Shown in pieces: positions 1 to 7,413 of a DNA stretch of 28,394 nucleotides. Each line of letters starts with the position of its first letter. The first letter of the stretch is position 1. This DNA is from Peptostreptococcaceae bacterium oral taxon 113 str. W5053 (GTDB lineage Bacteria; Bacillota; Clostridia; Tissierellales; Peptoniphilaceae). A program made the translations under genes and the position numbers. The stretch lies in contig KI259844.1 of NCBI GenBank assembly GCA_000467935.1, positions 1 through 28,394 of the forward strand. Reading direction: 5' to 3'. Under the pieces are notes generated by a model. It saw only the letters and a list, made by a program, of their open reading frames with translations. It was not told where the DNA came from and made no database searches.

Positions 1-37
1 ATTGGCTACAAACTTATTATACGAGGAGGTGTGAGAG

Positions 38-262
38 ATGATTTATACAGGTCCTGAAACATTGGTGGCACTTTTACCATTTATCGTTGTCATTCCGACG
101 TTTTGGTTGTTGAAGAAAACGTTGCTAAAAAATGATGGACCCGAAAAGCGACCGGGATTCACACCGAAAAGACTGCTGGCATTGTTGATTTTAATGCTTG
201 TATATGTCGTGCCATGTACGATTGGATATCATTTTTTGATTACACCTATTTTCCGGCAATAA
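38..262 (+). CDS. small two-helix membrane protein, unknown function
   Basis: A 74-residue protein that I do not recognise. It starts with ATG behind a strong AGGAGG-type ribosome binding site (about 24-30), 7 bases upstream. It shows two hydrophobic segments, roughly residues 8-26 and 47-70, separated by a basic loop rich in Lys and Arg (around residues 27-45), so it should sit in the membrane with the loop on the cytoplasmic side. It lies 18 bases ahead of the next membrane-protein gene on the same strand, which suggests one transcript. Its promoter, if any, lies before the window. No catalytic motif is visible. The strong start signal and the clean two-helix pattern make it a real gene; function is open. 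Confidence 0.6.
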   Translation: MIYTGPETLVALLPFIVVIPTFWLLKKTLLKNDGPEKRPGFTPKRLLALLILMLVYVVPCTIGYHFLITPIFRQ

Positions 263-280
263 AAAAGAGGGATGAAAGTG

Positions 281-787
281 ATGAAAAGCATAAAATTTCG
301 ATATAATAAATATTCGCCCAGCGTATTGTATATGATGCTTGTATTTGGAGTCGTGCTTGGTCTTTTATTTTTTTATGCATTTCTTGTCCTTTCCGGTATG
401 GAGAAAGGACCGGAGTATGGACCTGCATATTTCAGAGAACATCCCAAGCATGCCGTTTATTTGATATTCGGCTTGATTCCGATTGCTATGGCGTTGCCGG
501 CATGGGTTGCCAAAAAATGTTGGAGTAGCAAGGAAGAAGAAGCACAGCTTGAGATATATGAAGATTATGCTGTTTTATGCTTTAGAAACAAAGAGCTGCG
601 TATTGAAAAAGGAGAACTGCGTATTAACATTCCGAATCCGCATCCGTATTGGTATACCACCTATATATTGAAAGTGCCGAAACAAAGAATGGTATTGGTT
701 ACATCTATAAAGGAAGCGAAGGAGAAGAAAGGCTCACGGCTTTCTTTGGATATTGCAATGGAGGAATTGTCGACGTACAGAAAATAA
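281..787 (+). CDS. membrane protein, N-terminal part of an interrupted gene
   Basis: A 168-residue open frame of unknown family. I start it at the ATG at 281 and not the in-frame ATG at 272, because the AGAGGG ribosome binding site at 266-271 abuts the first ATG but lies 9 bases before the second. Two membrane helices are seen (about residues 13-38 and 57-77), followed by a soluble basic domain of mixed beta/alpha look that ends in TAA at 785-787. The same frame stays open and protein-like for another 200 bases beyond that stop, and then continues in another frame to 1083. This open frame is therefore probably the front part of a broken gene of about 265 codons and not a complete protein. Confidence 0.5.
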   Translation: MKSIKFRYNKYSPSVLYMMLVFGVVLGLLFFYAFLVLSGMEKGPEYGPAYFREHPKHAVYLIFGLIPIAMALPAWVAKKCWSSKEEEAQLEIYEDYAVLCFRNKELRIEKGELRINIPNPHPYWYTTYILKVPKQRMVLVTSIKEAKEKKGSRLSLDIAMEELSTYRK

Positions 788-1083
788 AAAAAGAGGAACG
801 GGAAGAAAATCTGTCTGCCGGAGTTTACGGATATTAAAATTCTTTCGGGTGTGACAAAGGATGTTGTTTTTAAGAGTTCTCCCTGTTTTGTGGATGATGA
901 AAGTCTGGTGACAATTCCAAAAGTACCATTTGTTATCTGTATGCTTAGAGAGAATCCTGTCCCTGTTGTCGGAGGTGTGAGAATCGATTATGTTTTTTGG
1001 AAACTTTCGATGATTATGCAACAAAGCTAAAGCAGCAGGCAATTTTGAAAATTGTAGAGCTGGAGGAACAGATTGAATTGTAA
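788..1083 (+). pseudogene. decayed 3' part of the preceding membrane-protein gene
   Basis: No start codon with a ribosome binding site opens this stretch, but it reads like protein. In the frame of the upstream gene, after its TAA, it encodes segments such as PEFTDIKILSGVTKDVVF and VDDESLVTIPKVPFVICMLR. At the run of six T (993-998) the sensible reading moves to another frame, giving FLETFDDYATKLKQQAIL and ending in TAA at 1081-1083 with an acidic, coiled-coil-like tail. One nonsense codon (785-787) and one frameshift (about 993-998) thus separate three pieces of what was likely one protein. The T run does not form a canonical slippery heptamer in the upstream frame, so mutation is simpler than programmed frameshifting. 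A sequencing error at the two homopolymer runs is the alternative. Confidence 0.55.
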
Positions 1084-1132
1084 GACGTACGCATCCCGTG
1101 AAAGAAAAAATATTTGACTTCAAGGAGAAATG

Positions 1133-2257
1133 ATGAGAAAAACCATTACAAAAATAAGATGTATCAATCATATTACGGTATTCAGTTTTTTGGCTCTTAT
1201 AAGTATACTGGTGCTGGGTGTCTTTGTGTTGAAGCTGATAGAGGATATGGCAAAGGGAACGGAACTTTTTATACCGGGAGTAACAGTCTTATTTCTAGGT
1301 ACCATTCTTGTTCTGATATTCAGCATAATGCGCATTGTAAAATATATAAGGTTGTTAAAGCGTTTTTTAGAACCTGAGGAGATGAGTCTTAAAATGAAGA
1401 AACATAAAGATAAGAAAAGCAAATTCTTTCTTTGGAGTCTGGTTCTTTGGAATATGTCGATATGGGGTGTTCTATTCTTTGTATTCGGGAAGTTGTTGCT
1501 TAGAAGATTTATCGAAACTTCTGCCCGTATTGAAGAACTTTTTTTCCTTGTCTTGATACCGGTTTTTTTGATTGTGAACATAAAACAGATCCTTGGAAAT
1601 GTGAAAAAACTGTATCTCTCATATCGGGAAAGTTCACCGGATGAAATCGTGCAAAATGAACCGGAGACGGATCAATATGCTTTTATGAATATGTATCAAA
1701 AATTGAGTAGACGGCGAATGTGTATGCCTTTGATATTTCCGCTGCTATGTATTGGGGCACTGGCAGTCTTTTTCCCGATTTTAAGCAGGGGAATATTTTC
1801 GTGGCAATCCGTGCTTATGTTGTTTAATCATCTTCCAATTCAGTTTGCATTTCTTCCCGCTGTGTTGATACCGCTTTTTATCAGTTTGAAAATATATCGT
1901 TCAAGTAACCGTAATCTGGATATGCTCCAACAGGTTTATGATTGTTCTCAAAGACAGGAAATAGAAGCTATTAACAGCATCAAAGAAAAACAAGCGGCTT
2001 ATGTATTTACCGGGGATTTTTTGATCAACTGGGATGGAAGCCTAAATATTGTTCCGTTGAAAGAGATAAAAAAAATAGAGTATATCAAGTATTTTTATCT
2101 GTTTCTCTATGGAACAAGATTAAGAATCAGATGCGATAAAAAATATGTGATATGGGCTTATGGTCCGTCAGGAACGGAATGGGTAGCGAGAGGTTTTATT
2201 CTCCCGAACGGGCAATCCGAAAAAAGCGTATCCTATGAAATCAATTTGCCGGTATAA
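1133..2257 (+). CDS. polytopic membrane protein, unknown function
   Basis: A 374-residue protein with no family I can name. There are two in-frame ATGs (1130 and 1133); the AAGGAG at 1122-1127 is only 2 bases from the first and 5 from the second, so I use 1133. The hydrophobic profile suggests six helices in three pairs (about residues 12-37 and 46-68, 98-120 and 138-155, 203-225 and 237-255). A soluble C-terminal domain of about 110 residues follows, with short beta strands and the pieces YVFTGDFLINWDG and YVIWAYGPSGTEWV. Lys-rich loops lie between helix pairs. It follows the interrupted membrane-protein gene by 50 bases and could be transcribed with it. No transport or protease motif is visible. 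Confidence 0.6.
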   Translation: MRKTITKIRCINHITVFSFLALISILVLGVFVLKLIEDMAKGTELFIPGVTVLFLGTILVLIFSIMRIVKYIRLLKRFLEPEEMSLKMKKHKDKKSKFFLWSLVLWNMSIWGVLFFVFGKLLLRRFIETSARIEELFFLVLIPVFLIVNIKQILGNVKKLYLSYRESSPDEIVQNEPETDQYAFMNMYQKLSRRRMCMPLIFPLLCIGALAVFFPILSRGIFSWQSVLMLFNHLPIQFAFLPAVLIPLFISLKIYRSSNRNLDMLQQVYDCSQRQEIEAINSIKEKQAAYVFTGDFLINWDGSLNIVPLKEIKKIEYIKYFYLFLYGTRLRIRCDKKYVIWAYGPSGTEWVARGFILPNGQSEKSVSYEINLPV

Positions 2258-2259
2258 GG

Positions 2260-2409
2260 GCATGTTTTACGAACAGCAAATCGGGGTCGAAGCTGAGGGT
2301 CAAGAAGGGTGAGATCGTTGGTCGCTATGGTTTGGCGTCGCTTACAGGACGGCAATCAAGAAGCCAACAGTTCCGAGTAGTGCCGGCATCTTCTTTTTAT
2401 AAAAATTAA
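2260..2409 (+). pseudogene. orphan C-terminal coding fragment
   Basis: A frame open for about 55 codons, ending in TAA at 2407-2409, with no usable start codon. It reads with a plausible protein composition, for example KLRVKKGEIVGRYGLASLTG and then QFRVVPASSFYKN at the end. I do not recognise the family. It directly follows the stop of the upstream membrane-protein gene in another frame and is followed by non-coding sequence up to the terminator near 2494. The best guess is the tail of a gene whose front has been lost. It could also be a chance open frame; confidence is low. Confidence 0.25.
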
Positions 2410-2493
2410 ACACCGGTTATCGATTGGATCAATAAAGGAAAGCGGTAAACCGTAAAAAGATTTGTTGCTTGATATGGGTTACACTTTATTTCA

Positions 2494-2524
2494 TGAAAAA
2501 ACCGACATCTTTTAGATGTCGGTT
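2494..2524 (-). terminator. rho-independent terminator of the folate/rubredoxin transcript
   Basis: AACCGACATC (2500-2509) pairs perfectly with GATGTCGGTT (2515-2524) around the loop TTTTA. On the minus strand the hairpin is followed by a run of T (A run at 2496-2501 on the plus strand). It lies 32 bases beyond the rubredoxin stop and is the natural end of the minus-strand folate-rubredoxin transcript. Confidence 0.85.
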
Positions 2525-2555
2525 GACATTTCCCTGAACGGGATGAAATTTAAAA

Positions 2556-2714
2556 TTATAATCTTTCAAAATCTTCTTTTTCCGCTCCGCAAAGAGGACA
2601 TACCCAATCAGCCGGAAGATCTTCAAAAGCAGTTCCCGGAGCAACTCCGTTCTCTTCATCACCAACTTCAGGGTCATAAATATATCCGCACATTGTGCAT
2701 TCCCATTTTGCCAT
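2556..2714 (-). CDS. rubredoxin
   Basis: A 52-residue rubredoxin: a small cytoplasmic one-iron electron carrier in which four cysteines hold a single Fe. Both Cys pairs are present, C6-x-x-C9-G-Y and C39-P-L-C42-G, as are the family hallmarks YIYDPEVGD and GTAFEDLPADWVCPLCG, and the length is typical. The ATG at 2714 lies 11 bases behind GGAGG (2726-2730). The gene is 53 bases downstream of folK-folC on the same strand and ends just before a strong terminator, so it can be the last gene of that transcript. In anaerobes rubredoxins usually feed electrons to oxygen- or peroxide-detoxifying enzymes; none of those lies in the window, so the partner here is unknown. Identification is secure. Confidence 0.95.
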   Translation of the reverse strand: MAKWECTMCGYIYDPEVGDEENGVAPGTAFEDLPADWVCPLCGAEKEDFERL

Positions 2715-2767
2715 TTTGCCTCAAACCTCCTTTTTATTTCTGCCTTTCTAATATACCCTGTTAAGTT

Positions 2768-4492
2768 TTATTTACTCACTTTAAAAAAATTTTTTCTGAT
2801 TTCCCCCATAAGATATAAGGAGCCACACCAGAGAACTAAATCGTCGGCTTTCGCCAAAGAAATCGAAAGGGCCAATGCATTGCCGATATTTTTTTCGATA
2901 AGAACCGAATCGTTCAAAGGGCGAATTTCTTCAGCCAAGTCTTCGGCGGAAAGCTTTCGCTCTATAGGTATTTCGGTGACGATAACGGTGTTTGCATGGG
3001 GAACGATGGTTTGAACCATTTCCATATGTTTTTTATCCTTTAAGATGCCGATGCCCAAAATCAAATGATGATAATTGTAGTTGGATAGATTTTTCTTCAG
3101 GGCGTGAATCCCTTGCATATTATGGGAACCGTCAAGTACCAACATGGGATTTTCCTGTAAAAGTTCCATGCGGGCGATTAATTTCGCTTTGGATAAAGCC
3201 TTTGACAATTCTTCGTTGGAGAATTGTATTCTTTTTTGCTTTCTAAGTTCTTCTACCGTCAAGACGGCTAAAGAAGCATTATAAGCCTGATGTTCTCCGC
3301 TCATGGGGACAAAATAGCGTTGGTTTTGAAAATCGAAGTCGGTTCCTTTTGGGCTAACGGAAATATTTTGCACTTTGTTTTTCTCATAAGAGAAACAAGG
3401 TGCATTTTTTTCTTTGGCGATGTTTTGGATGGTTTCCATGACTTCAACCGGATTGGGGTAGAGAAAAACAGGACAGTTTTCTTTGATGATGCCTGCTTTT
3501 TGTGTAGCTATTTCCGGCAGGGTGTCGCCTAAGTATTCCGTATGATCGTAATCAATAGTGGTAATAAGCGATGCCACAGGTTTTTCGATAATATTGGTGC
3601 TGTCGTAAAGACCGCCTAAGCCCACTTCCATCACTGCAAAGTCCACTTTTTCTTCCGCAAAATAATCAAAGCATATCGCGGTCAAGATTTCAAAATGAGT
3701 GGGAACCATGTTCTCTTTTTCCATGTCCTGTACAATGTTTTTGATATGTTGAATCTTTTTTAAGAGTTGCGCTTTGGAAATATTTTGATGATTGATTTGA
3801 AAGCGCTCTCTAAAACTTTCGATGAAGGGCGAGGTGAACAATCCGGTCTTATAGCCGGCTTCTTCCAAAATATAGGATAGATAAGTGGATACGGAGCCCT
3901 TTCCATTGGTGCCCGCAATGTGAAAGCAAGGAACTCTTTGTTCCGGATTGCCTAAACGCTCCAATAGAGTGCGGATATTTTTCAGTCCCAATTTGATACC
4001 GAATCGAGCTCTTTGTTCAATCCAATTCAATGCTTCTTCATAGTCCAAGTCTTGTAAAAGCTCGACAATATTTTTTTGAAAGACAGGGTGCATCAACTCC
4101 GAAGAGATTTCCATTAAAGGTTCCAAAACAAAACGGCGATTTTGTAAATCCGGATGAGGAACGGTTAAATTTTTTTCGTCGATGATGTTGTCTTCGTAAA
4201 ACAGAATATCCAAATCGATGCTGCGGGGTCCCCAGTGTTCCATACGAACTCTTCCAAGGCATTTTTCAATGGACAGAAGACATTCTAAAAGTTCTTCAGG
4301 CGTACAAGAGGTCTCGACGATGCAAACTCCGTTTATAAAGGAGTTTTGATCGGTTCTGCCATAGGGAGCGGTTTCAATGAGAGAGGATATTTTTAAAAGT
4401 TTAAGACCTTCTTTTTTCATTTCCTTTAGAGCCCGAGCAATATTTTCTTCTCGATTGCCCATATTGCTGCCCAGTGCTATCCAAGCTTTCAT
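2768..4492 (-). CDS. folK-folC: bifunctional HPPK (FolK) - folylpolyglutamate/dihydrofolate synthase (FolC) fusion
   Basis: A 574-residue two-domain folate enzyme. Residues 1 to about 150 are hydroxymethyl-dihydropterin pyrophosphokinase: ALGSNMGNR at the start and the signature WGPRSIDLDIL at 87-97. From about residue 151 to the end is a Mur-ligase-like FolC: the P-loop AGTNGKGS at 193-200, TSPFIESFRERF, EVGLGGLYDSTN, and LDGSHNMQG in the C-terminal part. It would pyrophosphorylate the pterin before FolP acts and later add glutamate to dihydropteroate or folates. There is almost no linker between the domains. Its ATG overlaps the folP stop by 4 bases (ATGA), so translation is coupled. Both halves keep their motifs, so I expect both activities. 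FolK fused to FolC is less usual than FolK fused to FolP, FolB or FolE. Confidence 0.93.
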   Translation of the reverse strand: MKAWIALGSNMGNREENIARALKEMKKEGLKLLKISSLIETAPYGRTDQNSFINGVCIVETSCTPEELLECLLSIEKCLGRVRMEHWGPRSIDLDILFYEDNIIDEKNLTVPHPDLQNRRFVLEPLMEISSELMHPVFQKNIVELLQDLDYEEALNWIEQRARFGIKLGLKNIRTLLERLGNPEQRVPCFHIAGTNGKGSVSTYLSYILEEAGYKTGLFTSPFIESFRERFQINHQNISKAQLLKKIQHIKNIVQDMEKENMVPTHFEILTAICFDYFAEEKVDFAVMEVGLGGLYDSTNIIEKPVASLITTIDYDHTEYLGDTLPEIATQKAGIIKENCPVFLYPNPVEVMETIQNIAKEKNAPCFSYEKNKVQNISVSPKGTDFDFQNQRYFVPMSGEHQAYNASLAVLTVEELRKQKRIQFSNEELSKALSKAKLIARMELLQENPMLVLDGSHNMQGIHALKKNLSNYNYHHLILGIGILKDKKHMEMVQTIVPHANTVIVTEIPIERKLSAEDLAEEIRPLNDSVLIEKNIGNALALSISLAKADDLVLWCGSLYLMGEIRKNFFKVSK

Positions 4493-5322
4493 TGTAAAGC
4501 CTCCATCATACGAACGATACGTACATTTTCTTTCACATCGTGGACTCGAATCATTTCGATATGGTGCATGGCGGCAAAAGCGCTAAGCGCCATAGTTCCT
4601 TCCAGACGTTCTTCCGGGGGAAGATTGCCCAGGGTTTGTCCAATAAATGTTTTTCTGGAGCCGGCTAACAGAATGGGCAGATGAAGTTCTTTAAAACAAT
4701 CAACGGAACGGATCAATTCCAAATTATGTTCTAAAGTTTTTCCGAATCCGATGCCCGGGTCCAAAATTAAGCGCTCTCGTTTGATTCCTTTGGAGAGGGC
4801 GAAGTCGATTTGTTGTTCAAAAAAATTTTTGACTTCTTTTACGACGTTTTCATAGCGGGGATTTTCCTGCATATGCTTAGGCATGCCCTGCATATGCATT
4901 AAGATTACCGGGACATGATATGTTGCCGCTACATCTGCCATATCCTTGTCTCCATTTAAAGCGGAAATATCATTTAGAATGTCCGCACCGTATTCAAAGG
5001 CTTTAGCGGCTGTCGATGCATGATAAGTATCCACGGAAATCAATATTCCGGGAAAATTTTTGCGAAGGTTTTGGATTAAGGGGAGAATACGTTCGGCTTC
5101 TTCTTCCGGGGTAACCGGGTCACAGCCGGGGCGTGTGGATTCACCGCCGATATCTACTATTTCAGCACCCTCTTTAATCATTTCAGCTGCTTTGTTCATA
5201 GCCTTTTCCAATAGTGGAACACGACTTTCTCCGAAAAAAGAGTCCGGAGTGGCATTTAGAATTCCCATAATTTTCATTGTTGGAAAATTTAAAATTTGAT
5301 TGTCTTTTAATAGCAGATGCAT
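4489..5322 (-). CDS. folP: dihydropteroate synthase
   Basis: A 277-residue TIM-barrel enzyme that joins hydroxymethyl-dihydropterin pyrophosphate to p-aminobenzoate; it is the target of sulfonamides. Visible family motifs are MGILNATPDSFF near residue 19, DIGGESTRPG, the loop LILDPGIGFGK, LLAGSRK (Arg/Lys of the sulfonamide/pABA loop region), and RVHDV close to the end. The second motif of the family is usually NVTPDSF; here it is NATPDSF, a mild change. The start ATG shares one base with the folE2 stop (TAATG), with GAGGAG just upstream inside folE2. Its own stop overlaps the start of folK-folC. Length is normal for the family. Confidence 0.95.
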   Translation of the reverse strand: MHLLLKDNQILNFPTMKIMGILNATPDSFFGESRVPLLEKAMNKAAEMIKEGAEIVDIGGESTRPGCDPVTPEEEAERILPLIQNLRKNFPGILISVDTYHASTAAKAFEYGADILNDISALNGDKDMADVAATYHVPVILMHMQGMPKHMQENPRYENVVKEVKNFFEQQIDFALSKGIKRERLILDPGIGFGKTLEHNLELIRSVDCFKELHLPILLAGSRKTFIGQTLGNLPPEERLEGTMALSAFAAMHHIEMIRVHDVKENVRIVRMMEALQ

Positions 5323-6098
5323 TATTTTTTCTCCTCACCACTGTAAGCACAGGCAAACGCATTGTGATTATGAATACTTTCTATACTCTCCACTTCGACT
5401 TTGAAATAGGAGAGATTTTCCATTTGTTTCAATTCGTTGTAGATATCCCGAGTCATATCTTCTACAAAACGAGGATTTTCATAAGCATATTCCGTGACTT
5501 TTTTTTCATCCACTCGTTTTAAGAGAGGATAGATGGCACAGGAAGCATTGCGTTCCGCCATGTCCGCCAAATCTTCAATCCATATCAAGTCGTTGGTTTC
5601 TACAGTGATTTTTGCCAAGGCTCTTTGATTATGGGCACCATAATCGGAAATCTCTTTAGAGCAAGGACATAGGGTGGTGACGGGAACTCCGACAGTTAAA
5701 GAAAAACGGAAGGAATTTTGAGTCAATCGAGCGCTGATTGTACAATCAATATCCAATCGGGAGGAAATTCCGCTGACCGGAGCTTTTTTGTCGATGAAAT
5801 AGGGGAAATCCAAAGTTAAAAAGGCGGATTCCGCTTCCATCTTTTGAATCAAGTCCGTCAACAGAGAGCGGGTTTCATGAGGGTGTAATACATGAACCTC
5901 ATTCATAATTTCCACAAAACGGCTCATATGAGTACCTCGAATGTCGTGGTTCAGGTCAACGGAAAGGGAGGCGGTTGCCACGGTGTGTTGAGTGGCATTT
6001 TTCGGATCCATCAAAATCAGCGGGGTACGAAAATTTTTAATGCCGACTTGATTTAAATAAACATTTCGAAAATCTTTTTGTGCTTGAACATCTTTCAT
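5322..6098 (-). CDS. folE2: GTP cyclohydrolase I type B (FolE2)
   Basis: A 258-residue enzyme that turns GTP into dihydroneopterin triphosphate, the first step of pterin synthesis. It belongs to the FolE2 (GCYH-IB) family and not to classic FolE: motifs include RGTHMSRFVE, the metal-binding TTLCPCSKEIS with its conserved Cys, and VESIESIHNHNAFA at the C-terminus. FolE2 proteins are known to work with metals other than zinc and are often favoured under zinc limitation. The frame is open upstream to 6248, but that part overlaps queD. The ATG at 6098, with AGGTG at 6105-6109 and the family-typical start MKDVQAQKDFRN, is the real one. It begins 1 base after the queD stop. Confidence 0.93.
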   Translation of the reverse strand: MKDVQAQKDFRNVYLNQVGIKNFRTPLILMDPKNATQHTVATASLSVDLNHDIRGTHMSRFVEIMNEVHVLHPHETRSLLTDLIQKMEAESAFLTLDFPYFIDKKAPVSGISSRLDIDCTISARLTQNSFRFSLTVGVPVTTLCPCSKEISDYGAHNQRALAKITVETNDLIWIEDLADMAERNASCAIYPLLKRVDEKKVTEYAYENPRFVEDMTRDIYNELKQMENLSYFKVEVESIESIHNHNAFACAYSGEEKK

Positions 6099-6099
6099 T

Positions 6100-6456
6100 T
6101 TATTCACCTCGATAGATAATTCCTGATGTTTTGGTTTCCCATACTTGGATTTCATGGAGAGAAGAATTTTCTCTCTTGACCAACGGGAATAATTCTTTCC
6201 ATACGAAGACGGCGATGTTTTCCGCCGTGGGATTGGGTAATAAGTCATTCAAATACGCGTGATCCAAACGGCTTAAGATTTTATCTTGAACCATATGTTT
6301 TAACTCTACAAAATCAAAAACCATATCTTCAAAATTCGGTTGTCCTTCCAACATGACAACGAGTTTATACGTATGACCGTGCAGATGTTCACATTTCCCA
6401 TGATATTTTGTTAAATGATGCGCTGCATCAAATTCAAATTCTTTAATTAAAATCAT
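6100..6456 (-). CDS. 6-pyruvoyl-tetrahydropterin synthase family (QueD/PTPS-I/III type), probable FolB replacement
   Basis: A 118-residue COG0720 protein, first gene of the folate operon. The zinc-binding His residues are in FDAAHH (13-14) and HGH (26-28). The active-site stretch is C22-E23-H-L-H-G-H: Cys in the CxxxHGH position of queuosine-type QueD, and Glu in the ExxHGH position of PTPS-III, which makes 6-hydroxymethyl-dihydropterin and replaces dihydroneopterin aldolase. Proteins with both residues are known as PTPS-I/III and can serve both pathways. FolE2, FolP, FolK and FolC are encoded in the same operon while folB is absent, so a role in folate synthesis is the best reading. No other queuosine gene is in the window. 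ATG 6456 follows AAGGAG at a good distance. Confidence 0.85.
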   Translation of the reverse strand: MILIKEFEFDAAHHLTKYHGKCEHLHGHTYKLVVMLEGQPNFEDMVFDFVELKHMVQDKILSRLDHAYLNDLLPNPTAENIAVFVWKELFPLVKRENSSLHEIQVWETKTSGIIYRGE

Positions 6457-6486
6457 TCGTCTTCTCCTTTAACATATGATATCGTA

Positions 6487-6511
6487 ATTATACCACAGCT
6501 CGTGGTATAAT
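6487..6511. promoter_or_regulatory. palindrome between divergent queD and EFR1 genes, overlapping a -10 box on each strand
   Basis: TTATACCAC (6488-6496) and GTGGTATAA (6502-6510) form a perfect 9-bp inverted repeat around AGCTC. Its two edges make a TATAAT box on the plus strand (6506-6511, toward the ferredoxin gene) and another on the minus strand (6487-6492, toward queD). I see no convincing -35 boxes at the right spacing. It may be a shared operator over two divergent promoters, or simply a symmetric pair of -10 boxes. Confidence 0.45.
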
Positions 6512-6543
6512 ACTCTCAATGAGGTGGAAAGGAAGTGTGGTGG

Positions 6544-7347
6544 ATGAAGGTTATTTCTATGTATTTCAGTCCTACAGGCGGGACGAAGAAAATCGGTGAA
6601 GCAATCGGGGAAGAATTGGCGAAACAATTGTCGGCAGAGAAAATTACATATGACTTTACATTATCGGACAAAAGAAAAATATCTTATGCGTTTGAATCCT
6701 CGGATATAGTTGTTTTCGGGACACCGACCATTGCAGGGCGTGTTCCCAATGTTCTATTGAAATTTTTAGATACTCTGGAAGGGCATGGAGCAATCAGTAT
6801 TCCTTATGTGTGCTATGGAAATCGGAATTATGATGATGCATTGATTGAGCTGGGGGATATTTTGACGGCAAAGGGTTTTGAAAATATTGCTTGCGGAGCA
6901 TTTATTGCGGAGCACAGCTTTTCAAGAATCTTGGCGGCGGGCAGGCCCTATGAAAAAGACTTGGGAGAAGCTAAAAATTTTGCCGAAAAGATTGCCGAAA
7001 AAATTAGAAACGGAGAGAGAGGGATTGAACTTCCGGGGAATCGTCCTTACAGAGCTTATTATAAACCGATCGGTCATGACGGCAAACCGGCAGATATACG
7101 CAAGGTAACACCTAAAGTGAATAAGGAGCTTTGTATTGACTGTAAAGTATGTGCTCAAGTTTGTCCCATGGGTTCCATTGATTATGATGATGTGACGACG
7201 ATGGTAGGGATTTGTATTAAATGCGGAGCTTGCGAGAAAAAATGTCCTACGGGAGCGATTTTTTATGATGATCCCAATTATATTAAACATCGAGGGGAGT
7301 TGGAAGAAGATTATCCCATGCGCAAAGAAAATTTAACTTGCCTGTAA
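6544..7347 (+). CDS. EFR1-family protein: flavodoxin domain fused to 2x[4Fe-4S] ferredoxin
   Basis: A 267-residue cytoplasmic redox protein. Residues 1 to about 165 are flavodoxin-like, with the FMN phosphate loop FSPTGGTKK near residue 8 and the segment VFGTPTIAGRVPN. Residues 190-240 hold two Cys clusters, CIDCKVCAQVCP and CIKCGACEKKCP, each fitting a [4Fe-4S] cubane. This is the common clostridial EFR1 layout; the electron partner is usually unknown. I choose ATG 6544 over the GTG at 6535 because AAAGGAAG (6528-6535) lies about 9 bases before it and the protein then starts MKVISMYFSPTGG as in the family. It is divergent from the folate operon and upstream of the trpS leader. Confidence 0.88.
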   Translation: MKVISMYFSPTGGTKKIGEAIGEELAKQLSAEKITYDFTLSDKRKISYAFESSDIVVFGTPTIAGRVPNVLLKFLDTLEGHGAISIPYVCYGNRNYDDALIELGDILTAKGFENIACGAFIAEHSFSRILAAGRPYEKDLGEAKNFAEKIAEKIRNGERGIELPGNRPYRAYYKPIGHDGKPADIRKVTPKVNKELCIDCKVCAQVCPMGSIDYDDVTTMVGICIKCGACEKKCPTGAIFYDDPNYIKHRGELEEDYPMRKENLTCL

Positions 7348-7378
7348 GCTTGATAAATGTCAACAAAATTTTTAAAAC

Positions 7379-7407
7379 TTTACTTTTTTAAAAAATTATA
7401 GTATATT
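7379..7407 (+). promoter_or_regulatory. probable promoter of trpS
   Basis: TTTACT (7379-7384), 17 bases, TATATT (7402-7407). The -10 matches the consensus in 5 of 6 positions and the -35 in 4 of 6. It would start transcription near 7414, just before the 5' arm of the T-box Stem I. Confidence 0.45.
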
Positions 7408-7413
7408 TACAAA

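Noticed and set aside
992..1000. Programmed -1 frameshift at the T run
   Set aside because: The run is not a canonical X XXY YYZ heptamer in the upstream frame, and an in-frame stop already breaks the gene earlier.
734..1171. 145-codon minus-strand open frame
   Set aside because: The plus strand reads as eroded protein in this region; the minus frame has no ribosome binding site and an odd composition.
6099..6248. N-terminal extension of folE2
   Set aside because: It overlaps queD in another frame; AGGTG before ATG 6098 and the family start decide for the shorter form.
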